Origin: Tateyamaria omphalii | GTDB lineage: Bacteria; Pseudomonadota; Alphaproteobacteria; Rhodobacterales; Rhodobacteraceae | Direction of reading: 5' to 3' | Assembly: GCF_014651375.1 (NCBI RefSeq) | Contig: NZ_BMWT01000005.1 | Location: 62,001-126,000, forward strand | Length of the DNA stretch: 64,000 bases | In this document: positions 9,004 through 16,834 of the stretch, one piece after another | Numbering within the stretch: the stretch's first letter is position 1 | Layout: every line of letters starts with the position of its first letter | Position numbers and translations under genes: made by a program | Notes under the pieces: generated by a model | Databases searched by the model: none | Told to the model about the DNA's origin: nothing | What the model saw: the letters and a program-made list of their open reading frames with translations, nothing else

Positions 9004-9015
9004 GCCACATGTGGC
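9004..9015. promoter_or_regulatory. Perfect 12-base palindrome in the olsB leader
   Basis: GCCACATGTGGC lies about 20 bases before the olsB start and just upstream of its AGGAGG ribosome site. It could be an operator or a small leader hairpin; its role is not shown by the sequence. Confidence 0.35.
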
Positions 9016-9034
9016 TTGGGCAGGAGGCTGAACG

Positions 9035-9757
9035 ATGATCGGATTGAAGAAGGGACGCTATGCGGCTCGACAGGCTGAAAGGCCTGCTGACATCGAAGCC
9101 GCACAGGCGTTGCGTGCGCGCTGTTTCGGACTTGCGTCTGACACAGATGCCTTTGATGATCGCTGTACACATATCCTGATCCACCGAGTCGCGGACGATG
9201 CTCTTGTTTGCTGTTTCCGAATGTTGCCTCTGACCGGGACCACGATCTTTAACAGCTATTCGGCCCAGTATTACGAACTCAGCGCGCTCGAAACCTTTGA
9301 TGGTAAGATGGTCGAGATGGGCCGCTTCTGTGTAGATCCTACTGCGGCGGACCCTGATATACTGCGCGTCGCTTGGGGTGCGATGACCGCATATGTAGAT
9401 GATGAAGAGGTCGAACTGCTGTTTGGCTGTTCTTCGTTCGCTGGCACCGAAACGGCAGACTATCTGGATGCTTTCGCGATGCTCAAGGCGCGTCATCTGG
9501 CTCCCAAACGCTGGTTGCCACAGGTCAAGGCGCCCAAGGTCTTCAAATACGCCGCACGGCTGCGTCGCAAGCCGGATGCAAGAAAGGCCATGCTGCGTAT
9601 GCCGCCGCTGCTGCGCACGTATCTGATGATGGGCGGTTGGGTCAGTGACCACGCTGTTGTCGATGACAAAATGAACACACTGCATGTCTTCACAGGGGTC
9701 GAGATCGGGGCGATTCCGCCTGCGCGGAAAAAACTTCTGCGCGCTGTTGTATGCTAG
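9035..9757 (+). CDS. olsB: L-ornithine N(alpha)-acyltransferase
   Basis: 240 residues with a GNAT-like fold. OlsB transfers a 3-hydroxyacyl chain from ACP to ornithine, giving lyso-ornithine lipid, a phosphorus-free membrane lipid. Matching blocks are ALRARCFGLASDTDAFDDRC (family D-x-D-x-D-x-x-C pattern), VEMGRFCVDP, LLFGCSSFAG and the late LLRTYLMMGGWVSDHAVVD. The AGGAGG ribosome site at 9021-9026 supports the start. Many Rhodobacterales carry olsA directly downstream. Here olsA is absent from that position and the accessory peptide locus follows instead. Confidence 0.88.
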   Translation: MIGLKKGRYAARQAERPADIEAAQALRARCFGLASDTDAFDDRCTHILIHRVADDALVCCFRMLPLTGTTIFNSYSAQYYELSALETFDGKMVEMGRFCVDPTAADPDILRVAWGAMTAYVDDEEVELLFGCSSFAGTETADYLDAFAMLKARHLAPKRWLPQVKAPKVFKYAARLRRKPDARKAMLRMPPLLRTYLMMGGWVSDHAVVDDKMNTLHVFTGVEIGAIPPARKKLLRAVVC

Positions 9758-10261
9758 GCTCAAGGCGCGTTTTCTCTGACGAAAAGCTCTTCTTTATCTT
9801 CCGTGACGCTGGTTTTTGACGAAGACTGCTTCGGTACAGCAGTCTGTCGTCATTACAGTCCTTGCGACGGGTTTTCCGGCGTTCATCCGGGGGCGGGTTT
9901 TCACCGACACATTGCACTCAAGCCATGCACAACGCCATGATATCCATGGTCCTGCCTACACACGTCCCACGAGCACTTTGCCGAGTGGACGGAACACTTA
10001 GGTTACCGCTTGGATTTTGCGCAGTGATTCATTTATCGCGACCCAGCTGAGCCGATCTATGCGTCGGGACTTGCTCTAACCATTTGATTTAGCTGCAAGG
10101 TTAGGCAGAAAATTACTCTTGTTGGATTCAACTATGTCGGGTATCTTGTATCTATAGACATTGGTTTTTAGAAAATTCATTCAGGAAAACCGGTCGTGAC
10201 TGACTGTCATCGACGAAGCTCAACTTCCAAAGTACCAACACTTCAACATAAGGAACGCACT
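9758..10261. other. Gene-free region upstream of the repeat-peptide gene
   Basis: About 500 bases with no convincing gene in either strand and no olsA remnant that I can recognise. The right half (10070-10200) is clearly AT-richer than the surrounding chromosome and would hold the promoter of the peptide gene. AAGGAA at 10250-10255 is its ribosome site. Confidence 0.6.
10119..10147 (+). promoter_or_regulatory. Possible promoter of the repeat-peptide locus
   Basis: TTGTTG (10119-10124) and TATCTT (10142-10147) are 17 bases apart in the AT-rich stretch before the peptide gene. The match to the housekeeping consensus is weak; other placements nearby are possible. Confidence 0.3.
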
Positions 10262-10570
10262 ATGTCCGCACTTTTGCACCGGATTCAAAATGACAACGAC
10301 TTTGCGCATGGCCTTCAGGCAAAAGCCCTGGATGTGTACGGTCAAGGTATCGCTGAAGCTCAATGCGGAACAAAACCGCAAGCCCTGTCACCGGCTCAAC
10401 TTGAAACACTGGCTGTAAGCCAAAACGACATCAATGCGAACGCAGATACAACTGCGTTCGACACGACTGCATTTGACACAACCGCGTTTGATACAACGGC
10501 GTTCGACACTACCGCCTTTGATACGACGGCGTTCGATACAACTGCATTTGCAGGCGCTGCGGTCGCCTAG
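10262..10570 (+). CDS. Candidate RiPP precursor peptide with seven DTTAF repeats
   Basis: 102 residues with a good ribosome site (AAGGAA, seven bases before ATG). Residues 1-61 look like a leader: polar, helical, starting MSALLHRIQNDNDFAHGLQAK, with one Cys at about 35. Residues 62-96 are seven perfect DTTAF units, then AGAAVA and stop. The core thus has 14 Thr and no Ser or Cys. The next gene on the strand resembles the dehydrating half of a LanKC lanthipeptide synthetase, which phosphorylates Ser/Thr and eliminates phosphate. Taken together this reads as a leader plus Thr-rich core. The ALLHRIQ start loosely recalls the class III leader pattern L-x-x-L-Q. An alternative is a short pentapeptide-repeat protein, but the residue order does not match the usual A-(D/N)-L-x-x. 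Confidence 0.75.
   Translation: MSALLHRIQNDNDFAHGLQAKALDVYGQGIAEAQCGTKPQALSPAQLETLAVSQNDINANADTTAFDTTAFDTTAFDTTAFDTTAFDTTAFDTTAFAGAAVA
10445..10549 (+). repeat. Seven 15-base units encoding DTTAF
   Basis: Each unit encodes exactly Asp-Thr-Thr-Ala-Phe, but all seven differ in DNA at third positions (for example gatacaactgcgttc, gacacgactgcattt, gacactaccgccttt). Protein identity with silent divergence indicates an old array held constant by selection on the peptide. Confidence 0.97.
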
Positions 10571-10587
10571 TTTGCTTACTCTCCAGA

Positions 10588-10649
10588 GGCCCGATCAGTT
10601 TCCGCAGCTCCGCAAAAGTTTCGAAACTGATTGGGCCCTTCTTATTTCT
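10588..10649 (+). terminator. Intergenic hairpin between peptide and synthetase genes
   Basis: A 15-base-pair stem (10588-10602 with 10623-10637, one G-U pair) with a 20-base loop is followed by the U-rich run CCTTCTTATTTCT. It also contains a 12-base palindrome AGTTTCGAAACT that could form an alternative hairpin. It would stop most transcripts after the peptide gene, giving much more peptide than enzyme. Confidence 0.75.
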
Positions 10650-10664
10650 AGCTTGTCGCTCGAC

Positions 10665-11852
10665 GTGAATGGGCGTTGGGCATCAAGGCCTGCACAATAC
10701 CCTATCCCCGCACAGGGGTGGAAATTTCATATATCAACTATTCCGTCGCGTGCCGAGAATACCCTCAAAGCTGCTTTGGAGGTTTTGGATGAATGCGCCG
10801 CTGCATTTAAAGTGTATGCGAGTTTGTCGCAGTATATGTCCGACTCCTATGCGTTACGAGGCAGCTATTCCCAAAAGGGCAAGTTCATTACGGTCTATCC
10901 CAAAGATTACCGCATGTTTCTGACCCTTGTTACGCGGCTTGGACTGAAGCTGGAAGGCGCGCCGCACTACAAGGTGCCATTTGAAAGGCAAATTCCGGGA
11001 ACACCTATTTTCTACAGATATGGCGCGATGTCTTCGCAAACTCGAACCATCTTGGCCCCGGATGGTACGGAACGTCCCGATAATCGTCAGAAATACCGCC
11101 CAGATTTTATTGTGGACCCCTTGGAACCCTATTTGGAGGAAGATCTTGATGCGAACGATGTTTTGCAGCAGCCGTCTTTCTTTAACCACTATTTGGTAGA
11201 GGATGTACTGAGCCAAAGAGGGCGTGGCGGAAATTATCTTGCCAAGTCACTAAACGATGACCGCAGTGTTTTCGTAAAGGAAGGCCGCAAATTTGGAGAG
11301 CATGACTTTTTTGGCCGCAGCGGACTGTCGAGAGTGGAGAATGAGTGGACCTTCCTCAGCTGTTTGAATGCGCATGGGGTGCCCACACCAGAACCGATTG
11401 AGTTCATCAAAAGCAACAATCACTGCTACTTGGTGACTGAGTTGATTAATATCAGGCGTGATGTGAACTACTCGGAAAGTGAACGAGAGCATATCGCAAA
11501 CAAAATCGCGACCATTGTGAAAAAATGTCACGCAACAGGTATCATATTGGGTGACGTGAAGCTTGAAAATTTTCTGATTGCCGAAGATGACGTTTTTATT
11601 TGTGATCTGGAAACGGCCTCACATGTCACCTGGGATGTATTGCCCTCTGGAGGTACCGAATCCCACCTGCCCAAAAAGAAACGGCTTCATGGCATTTCAA
11701 GGGACAACTATGCCTTGGCGGTTCTCTTGTGTTTCTTTTTTTCCGACCGGTCAACGTCTCATCGCTTCCGTGCGGGCGTCAACATTGCCAAAATGGCAAG
11801 ACAAATACCCGGAGAACTCGGTATCGAGGCGCGCAGGTGGCTTAGGGCCTGA
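10665..11852 (+). CDS. Cyclase-less LanKC-like lyase-kinase (lanthipeptide-type dehydratase)
   Basis: 395 residues from GTG 10665; no in-frame ATG lies early enough, so TTG 10653 or 10572 are alternatives and the start is uncertain. Residues 18-24 GWKFHIS, 72-79 GKFITVYP and 116-120 FYRYG are the blocks I know from the N-terminal lyase part of class III LanKC enzymes. A kinase domain follows: Gly-rich RGRGG (185-189), Lys205 in FVKE, Glu225 in VENE, catalytic GDVKLEN (Asp297, Asn302) and metal-binding Asp314 in CDLE. All catalytic residues are present. The protein ends about 80 residues after CDLE with no LanC-type cyclase, so it is under half of normal LanKC length. Together with the Cys-free Thr-rich peptide upstream, it is predicted to convert Thr to dehydrobutyrine without ring formation. 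Base composition is visibly lower in GC than that of its neighbours. Confidence 0.7.
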   Translation: MNGRWASRPAQYPIPAQGWKFHISTIPSRAENTLKAALEVLDECAAAFKVYASLSQYMSDSYALRGSYSQKGKFITVYPKDYRMFLTLVTRLGLKLEGAPHYKVPFERQIPGTPIFYRYGAMSSQTRTILAPDGTERPDNRQKYRPDFIVDPLEPYLEEDLDANDVLQQPSFFNHYLVEDVLSQRGRGGNYLAKSLNDDRSVFVKEGRKFGEHDFFGRSGLSRVENEWTFLSCLNAHGVPTPEPIEFIKSNNHCYLVTELINIRRDVNYSESEREHIANKIATIVKKCHATGIILGDVKLENFLIAEDDVFICDLETASHVTWDVLPSGGTESHLPKKKRLHGISRDNYALAVLLCFFFSDRSTSHRFRAGVNIAKMARQIPGELGIEARRWLRA

Positions 11853-11867
11853 AGGCGACCAGCCGTT

Positions 11868-11891
11868 CGGCACAGGAGTGCCGTTGGTTTT
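11868..11891 (+). terminator. Terminator after the lyase-kinase gene
   Basis: CGGCAC-AGGA-GTGCCG forms a perfect six-base-pair stem followed by TTGGTTTT. It closes the peptide locus before uup. Confidence 0.6.
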
Positions 11892-12007
11892 GGGTTGATG
11901 GCGCGCCAGAAGTGTCGCCTCGTATAAAGACGCATGGGGGTACAGAAACAGCGCTTGGGATGACACCCAGGTTGACGCCCACGGATTGACCCACTAGCTG
12001 CCCGACC

Positions 12008-13819
12008 ATGGCTCGTGTTCCCTTACTGCAACTTTCCGACATTTCCCTCACCTTTGGCGGTGATCCCGTCTTTGATCAGTTGTCTCTTGTTGTGCAGCCA
12101 GGCGACCGTGTCGCACTCGTGGGCCGCAACGGGTCGGGCAAATCGACCCTAATGAAGGTGATGGGAGGCCTCGTAGATGTGGACCGGGGTGAGGTTGTTC
12201 CGGGGCCCGGTGTGAATGTCGGGTACATGGAGCAAGACCCTGACATGACAGGGTTTGCGACGCTTGGTGATTTTGCCATTCACGGGCTCGAACCCTCAGA
12301 TCTCTACAAGGTCGAGCGTGCCGGTGAAGGGCTAAAATTCGATCCGGCACGCCCCGTGGAAACCGCATCCGGCGGGGAGCGTCGCCGCGCAGCACTGGCG
12401 CGTTTGATGGCGGAAGCGCCTGATCTCATGTTGCTGGATGAACCCACGAACCACCTCGACATCGAAGCCATTGCCTGGCTCGAGGCCGAGCTGAAATCCA
12501 CTCGCGCTGGGTTCGTCCTCATCTCTCACGACCGGGCATTCTTGCGTGCACTTACCCGCGCAACCCTTTGGATTGACAGAGGAATGGTCCGTCGCCAGGA
12601 GAAGGGGTTTGACGCATTCGAGGCGTGGCGAGACACCGTTTGGGAGGAAGAAGACACCGCCCGTCACAAGCTGAACCGCAAGATCAAGGCCGAGGCACGT
12701 TGGGCCGTCGAAGGCATCAGTGCGCGACGCAAGCGCAACATGGGACGGGTGCGCGCACTACAGGATCTGCGTGCCGAACGGGCCTCTCAAATCAAGCGGC
12801 AAGGGGCGGCCGCTATGGCCTTGGACGCTGGACCGAAATCAGGCCGTAAGGTTCTTGAGGCACAAGGTATTTCAAAGACTTACGATGATAAGGTGATCGT
12901 CGAGCCGTTCTCACTCAAGGTCCAGCGCGGTGATCGCATTGCTTTTGTTGGCCCGAATGGAGTTGGTAAAACCACCTTGCTCAAGATGCTGATCGGAGAA
13001 GTGACGCCCGATACCGGCAGCGTCGCGATGGGCACCAATCTGGAACTTGCGATCTTCGATCAGGCCCGCTCGAAACTCGACCCGGATGCCAGCCTTTGGG
13101 ATAGCCTGACAAGCGATCCCGACATGCGGGTCAGTGGTAAGGCCGATCAGGTCATGGTGCGGGGCAATCCGAAGCATGTCGTTGGTTACCTGAAGGAATT
13201 CCTGTTTGATGAAGCGCAGGCGAGGGCGCCCGTAAGATCGCTTTCCGGGGGCGAGAAAGCACGTCTGCTGTTGGCAAGTATCATGGCGCGTCAATCCAAC
13301 GTGTTGGTGCTGGATGAACCCACCAATGATCTGGATGTTGAAACGCTGGACCTGCTGCAAGATTTGCTGGACCAATATGACGGAACTGTCCTGTTGGTCA
13401 GTCACGACCGCGATTTCCTGGATCGTGTGGCGGTCACCACCATTGCCATGGAGGGGGATGGGAAGGCCACTGTGTATGCCGGTGGGTGGAGTGACTACCA
13501 GTCTCAACGTGGCCCCAAAGATGTTGCGCAACCTGTTGAAACAGCGAAGAAACCAGACACTAACGCATCCAAACCCAAGCAGACGCTCAAGGTTGGTCTG
13601 TCCTTCACGGAAAAGCACCGGCTTGAAGCGCTGCCGGCCGAGATTGAACGTCTGGAAGCCGAAATGGCCAAGCTGCAAGAGTTGCTGTCTGACCCCGATC
13701 TCTACACACGCGAGCCAGTCAAATTCCGCAAGGCAACAGAGGCACTTGCTGAACGTCAGGCCAAACTGGACGCTGCTGAAGAAGAGTGGCTGACGCTCGA
13801 GGAAAAAGCCGAAGCCTAG
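12008..13819 (+). CDS. uup: ABC-F ATPase, Uup type
   Basis: 603 residues with two ATP-binding cassettes and no membrane segments. Cassette 1 has GRNGSGKST, SGGERRRAAL and DEPTNHLD; cassette 2 has GPNGVGKTT, SLSGGEKARL and DEPTNDLD. The C-terminal about 90 residues (LEALPAEIERLEAEMAKLQEL onward) are the coiled-coil DNA/RNA-binding tail seen in Uup. ABC-F proteins act on the ribosome or, for Uup, in limiting transposon excision. It is not an exporter, so I do not assign it as the transporter of the upstream peptide. The stop overlaps the convergent acetyltransferase by four bases. Confidence 0.9.
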   Translation: MARVPLLQLSDISLTFGGDPVFDQLSLVVQPGDRVALVGRNGSGKSTLMKVMGGLVDVDRGEVVPGPGVNVGYMEQDPDMTGFATLGDFAIHGLEPSDLYKVERAGEGLKFDPARPVETASGGERRRAALARLMAEAPDLMLLDEPTNHLDIEAIAWLEAELKSTRAGFVLISHDRAFLRALTRATLWIDRGMVRRQEKGFDAFEAWRDTVWEEEDTARHKLNRKIKAEARWAVEGISARRKRNMGRVRALQDLRAERASQIKRQGAAAMALDAGPKSGRKVLEAQGISKTYDDKVIVEPFSLKVQRGDRIAFVGPNGVGKTTLLKMLIGEVTPDTGSVAMGTNLELAIFDQARSKLDPDASLWDSLTSDPDMRVSGKADQVMVRGNPKHVVGYLKEFLFDEAQARAPVRSLSGGEKARLLLASIMARQSNVLVLDEPTNDLDVETLDLLQDLLDQYDGTVLLVSHDRDFLDRVAVTTIAMEGDGKATVYAGGWSDYQSQRGPKDVAQPVETAKKPDTNASKPKQTLKVGLSFTEKHRLEALPAEIERLEAEMAKLQELLSDPDLYTREPVKFRKATEALAERQAKLDAAEEEWLTLEEKAEA

Positions 13820-14364
13820 GTGGGACGGGCAGGGACGCCCACGACCGTATCGCCCTCGGCAATATCCTTCGTCACGACGGCGCCGGCGCCTACGATGGCT
13901 CGATCCTTGATCGTGGTGCCGGGCATGATGATGGCACCAGCCCCGATCCACACGTCTGCACCAATGGTCACAGGCAATGCCCGTTCGATACCTGCGCGCC
14001 GTTTGACCGGATCACGATGGTGATCTGCACACAGAATCTGAACTCCTGGGCCAATCATTGTGCCGTCTTCGATCCATACGGGGGCGCTGTCGAGGATCAC
14101 GCAGCCGCTATTGATGAACACTTCGGTCCCAAGGTGGATGTTCCGACCATAGGAACAATGAAAGGGGGATTCGATCAGACAATTTGCACCGGCTTCGGCA
14201 AAAAGCGCGCGCAATGGCGCACTGAGTGTGCGCCGCTCTGACGGGGGCAGATGATTGTGCGCGTGCACCGCATTCAATGCCACCATACGCAGGTCTTCGA
14301 GCGCATCATCAAGGCAGGAATACCAATCACCGGCCTCCATTTTTTCCCGCTCGGTCCGCATCAT
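13816..14364 (-). CDS. Maltose/sugar O-acetyltransferase (left-handed beta-helix)
   Basis: 182 residues. The N-terminal block [29 protein letters not shown] is the maltose-acetyltransferase domain. It is followed by hexapeptide repeats ([68 protein letters not shown]), and the His in CADHHRDP is the likely catalytic base. It transfers acetyl from acetyl-CoA to a sugar; the actual substrate is unknown. Its start overlaps the SDR stop by four bases, indicating one operon. Confidence 0.88.
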   Translation of the reverse strand: MMRTEREKMEAGDWYSCLDDALEDLRMVALNAVHAHNHLPPSERRTLSAPLRALFAEAGANCLIESPFHCSYGRNIHLGTEVFINSGCVILDSAPVWIEDGTMIGPGVQILCADHHRDPVKRRAGIERALPVTIGADVWIGAGAIIMPGTTIKDRAIVGAGAVVTKDIAEGDTVVGVPARPT

Positions 14365-15116
14365 CGCATCCGCAGCGCGCCGTCCAAACGGATGACCTCG
14401 CCGTTCAAGTACCCCATCTCAACAATGAATGCCGCAAGGCGGGCATACTCGTTCGGATCACCCAAACGCGGCGGGTTCGGCACATCGGCTGCCAGGGCCG
14501 CTTGCACATCCTCTGGCAACCCAGCCAGCATCGGGGTTTTGAAGATGCCCGGCGCAATCGTCATGACTCGCACGCCGGACGATGCGAGATCGCGTGCCAT
14601 CGGCAGCGTCATGCCTACAACACCGCCCTTGGACGCGGCATAGGCGGCTTGTCCCTTCTGCCCGTCAAATGCGGCAATCGAGGCGGTGTTGATGATCACA
14701 CCTCGCGCACCATCGGATTCGGGTTCGTTGTCGGCCATCGCCGCTGCTGCCAGACGCGCGACGTTGAAACTGCCTACCAGATTGATATCGATCGTTTTCT
14801 GAAAGGCGGGAAGGGGGTGCGGCCCATCACGTCCGACGGTTTTGATACCAACGGCAATTCCGGCGCAATTCACTGCGGCGTTTAGCCCGCCCATCCTGCT
14901 GCGGGCCAGATCAATGGCTGCCGCGACCGATGCTTCATCCGTCACGTCCGTTTCGGCAAAATGTCCGCCGATCTCGCTTGCAACGTCCGTTCCGCGGTCC
15001 GCATCGCGATCCAAAAGCGTGACCTTGGCACCCTGTGCAGCAAAGTGGCGTGCAGTTGCTTCGCCAAGCCCGGACGCGCCGCCCGTTACGACCGCCATGG
15101 TTGTGTCGAGTTTCAT
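14361..15116 (-). CDS. Short-chain dehydrogenase (3-hydroxyacyl-CoA dehydrogenase type-2-like)
   Basis: 251 residues from the ATG at 15116, which has an AGGGAG ribosome site; a GTG three codons upstream is too close to that site. Rossmann motif [12 protein letters not shown]-type motif VNCAGIAVG, catalytic Ser in [14 protein letters not shown] and YAASKGG (Tyr-x-x-x-Lys). The overall pattern, with [18 protein letters not shown] and [15 protein letters not shown], is that of the HSD17B10-like enzymes acting in fatty-acid or branched-chain acyl-CoA oxidation. NAD-dependent by the acidic residue at the end of beta2 (LLDRD). Translationally coupled to the acetyltransferase. Confidence 0.85.
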   Translation of the reverse strand: MKLDTTMAVVTGGASGLGEATARHFAAQGAKVTLLDRDADRGTDVASEIGGHFAETDVTDEASVAAAIDLARSRMGGLNAAVNCAGIAVGIKTVGRDGPHPLPAFQKTIDINLVGSFNVARLAAAAMADNEPESDGARGVIINTASIAAFDGQKGQAAYAASKGGVVGMTLPMARDLASSGVRVMTIAPGIFKTPMLAGLPEDVQAALAADVPNPPRLGDPNEYARLAAFIVEMGYLNGEVIRLDGALRMR

Positions 15117-15190
15117 GCGAGACACTCCCTGAAAAATATGAACGTGCGTTCAGTTAACCGGAAGCAGCATCGTCTGACAAGGCGAAGGAG

Positions 15191-16330
15191 TTACCCTTTG
15201 TGGATCCACCCACCACCATAGATACGGCTGCTGTCCCGGTCGTAGAAAACGCAGGCTTGCCCGGGGGACACTCCCGCCTCGGCGGCCGCCAGTTCAACGG
15301 TGGCCTCTGTTGCGCTGATAGGTCGGATGATGGCGTCAGTCGGAGGGCGGGTCGATCGCACTTTAACGGCCACATGCCATTCGTTCTTGCTATCGAATCG
15401 GGCGTCGCCCAGCCAGTTCACTTCGCGCACCGGAATCGTACGGGTGGCCAGCATTTCCTTGGGCCCGACGACAACCTGCCGATTTTCTGCATCCAGCTTC
15501 ACCACGTAAAGCGGATCAGCCAAACCGCCGATTCCCAAGCCTCGCCGTTGTCCAATCGTGTAGTTGATCACCCCGTCATGGCTGCCCAACACCCGACCGG
15601 TGTGATCGACAATGTCACCTGGTGCCGCGGCCTCGGGGCGCAGTTTGCGGATGACGGAGGCGTAATCGCCGTTCGGGACAAAGCAGATATCCTGGCTGTC
15701 GGGCTTGTCTGCCACGCCCAGCCCGTATTTCGCTGCCAGCGCACGCGTGTCGTCCTTGGAGGGCAGGTGGCCTAATGGAAAACGCAGGTAGTCCAATTGC
15801 TCAGGCGTGGTGGAAAACAGGAAATAGCTTTGATCGCGACCGGCATCGGCTGCGGCATGCAACTCTGCGCCATGCGTGCCCATTTTGCGTTGGATATAGT
15901 GACCGGTCGCCATGCAATCAGCTTCAAGATCCTTAGCCGTTTCAAGGAGATCCTTGAATTTCACCCGCTCATTGCAGCGGATACAAGGCACCGGCGTTGC
16001 GCCGCCCAGATAGCTGTCAGCAAACTCATCAATCACCGCGTCGCGGAACACGTTTTCATAGTCGAGAACGTAGTGCGGAAAGCCCATTTCCTCGGCCACG
16101 CGGCGTGCATCGTGAATGTCGCGCCCGGCACAACACGCGCCTTTTTTGGCAAGTGCTGCGCCATGATCATAGAGTTGAAGGGTTACACCCACAACATCGT
16201 AGCCCTGACTCTTCAGCTCAGCCGCCACAACGGAACTGTCCACGCCGCCGGACATGGCGACGACGACACGTGTGTCAGCCGGGGCTTTGGCAAAGCCCAA
16301 CGAATTGAGCGGACCGTTGTGGTCAAGCAT
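15191..16330 (-). CDS. mnmA: tRNA-specific 2-thiouridylase MnmA
   Basis: 379 residues. It adds sulfur to U34 of tRNA-Lys, -Glu and -Gln. PP-loop [16 protein letters not shown] near residue 25, the catalytic cysteine pair in [11 protein letters not shown] and [13 protein letters not shown], and the C-terminal beta-barrel ([12 protein letters not shown]) are all present. A second cysteine motif [14 protein letters not shown] follows the PP-loop, as in alphaproteobacterial members. It is divergent from sciP, and the CtrA site at 16394 lies between them. Confidence 0.95.
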   Translation of the reverse strand: MLDHNGPLNSLGFAKAPADTRVVVAMSGGVDSSVVAAELKSQGYDVVGVTLQLYDHGAALAKKGACCAGRDIHDARRVAEEMGFPHYVLDYENVFRDAVIDEFADSYLGGATPVPCIRCNERVKFKDLLETAKDLEADCMATGHYIQRKMGTHGAELHAAADAGRDQSYFLFSTTPEQLDYLRFPLGHLPSKDDTRALAAKYGLGVADKPDSQDICFVPNGDYASVIRKLRPEAAAPGDIVDHTGRVLGSHDGVINYTIGQRRGLGIGGLADPLYVVKLDAENRQVVVGPKEMLATRTIPVREVNWLGDARFDSKNEWHVAVKVRSTRPPTDAIIRPISATEATVELAAAEAGVSPGQACVFYDRDSSRIYGGGWIHKG

Positions 16331-16393
16331 GGCAGGTCTCCGAGGGGATTGAGCGCATATATATGAAAATCCGAAATAGTCTCAAGGCCCGGT

Positions 16394-16408
16394 TTAACGG
16401 CGCATTAA
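16394..16408. promoter_or_regulatory. Perfect CtrA-binding site upstream of sciP
   Basis: TTAA-CGGCGCA-TTAA matches the full CtrA consensus TTAA-N7-TTAA. It lies 49 bases before the sciP start and 64 bases before the divergent mnmA start. CtrA activation of sciP is known in Caulobacter; its use here is inferred. Confidence 0.7.
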
Positions 16409-16456
16409 ACGCATTCACCCAAGCTCTGTTCAAAGATGAATAATGAGCGGTGTGTG

Positions 16457-16735
16457 ATGTATTTGAAGAAAGTGGATGGCCCACGGGCCGTAACCTTGCC
16501 CGACGGTTCCGTGTTGACGCAGGCGGACTTGCCTCCGGCGACGACGCGGCGCTGGGTTGCGTCACGCAAGGCGGCCGTGGTGCGTGGAGTGTTGTACGGT
16601 CTTCTCACGCAAGACGCAGCGCTTGAGCGATATGGTCTAAGCGAAGAAGAATTTCATGAGTGGGTTCGTGCGGTTTCGACGCACGGAGAGGAGGCTTTGA
16701 AGGCAACAGCGCTACAAAAATATAGACAACTTTAG
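16457..16735 (+). CDS. sciP: CtrA inhibitor SciP (DUF1153)
   Basis: 92 residues. The start at MYLKKVDGPRAV is chosen because it fits the family; an ATG seven codons upstream is possible. SciP is a small helix-turn-helix protein that binds CtrA and blocks its recruitment of RNA polymerase. Family blocks are visible: VTLPDGSVLTQADLPPATTRRWVASRKAAVV followed by the HTH part LLTQDAALERYGLSEEEFHEWV. It lies 99 bases before ctrA on the same strand, the usual pairing, and is preceded by a perfect CtrA site, which suggests a feedback loop. Confidence 0.93.
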   Translation: MYLKKVDGPRAVTLPDGSVLTQADLPPATTRRWVASRKAAVVRGVLYGLLTQDAALERYGLSEEEFHEWVRAVSTHGEEALKATALQKYRQL

Positions 16736-16761
16736 GTTGTTAAGATACGACTTCATCAAGG

Positions 16762-16776
16762 GTAACGTGTGATTAA
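16762..16776. promoter_or_regulatory. Near-perfect CtrA site upstream of ctrA
   Basis: GTAA-CGTGTGA-TTAA matches TTAA-N7-TTAA at seven of eight positions and sits about 60 bases before the ctrA start. It is a candidate for autoregulation. Confidence 0.5.
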
Positions 16777-16834
16777 CCTTTTCGGTTCACGTTTGTTTCA
16801 ACACCTGAACGCCCCTTGTGTGGAGATCCGAAGA

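Noticed and set aside
10445-10549. Pentapeptide-repeat (quadrilateral beta-helix) protein
   Set aside because: Only seven units, and the order T-A-F-D-T does not match A-(D/N)-L-x-x; a kinase/lyase neighbour is not explained by that reading. Kept only as an alternative.
10434-10664. Synthetase starting at the in-frame ATG inside the peptide gene
   Set aside because: The frame through 10434-10570 is the shadow of the DTTAF repeat (low-complexity Arg/Leu/Gln) and crosses the terminator hairpin. The LanKC-like sequence begins only later.
12008-13819. uup as exporter of the repeat peptide
   Set aside because: It is an ABC-F protein with two ATPase cassettes and no membrane domain, and a terminator separates it from the locus.
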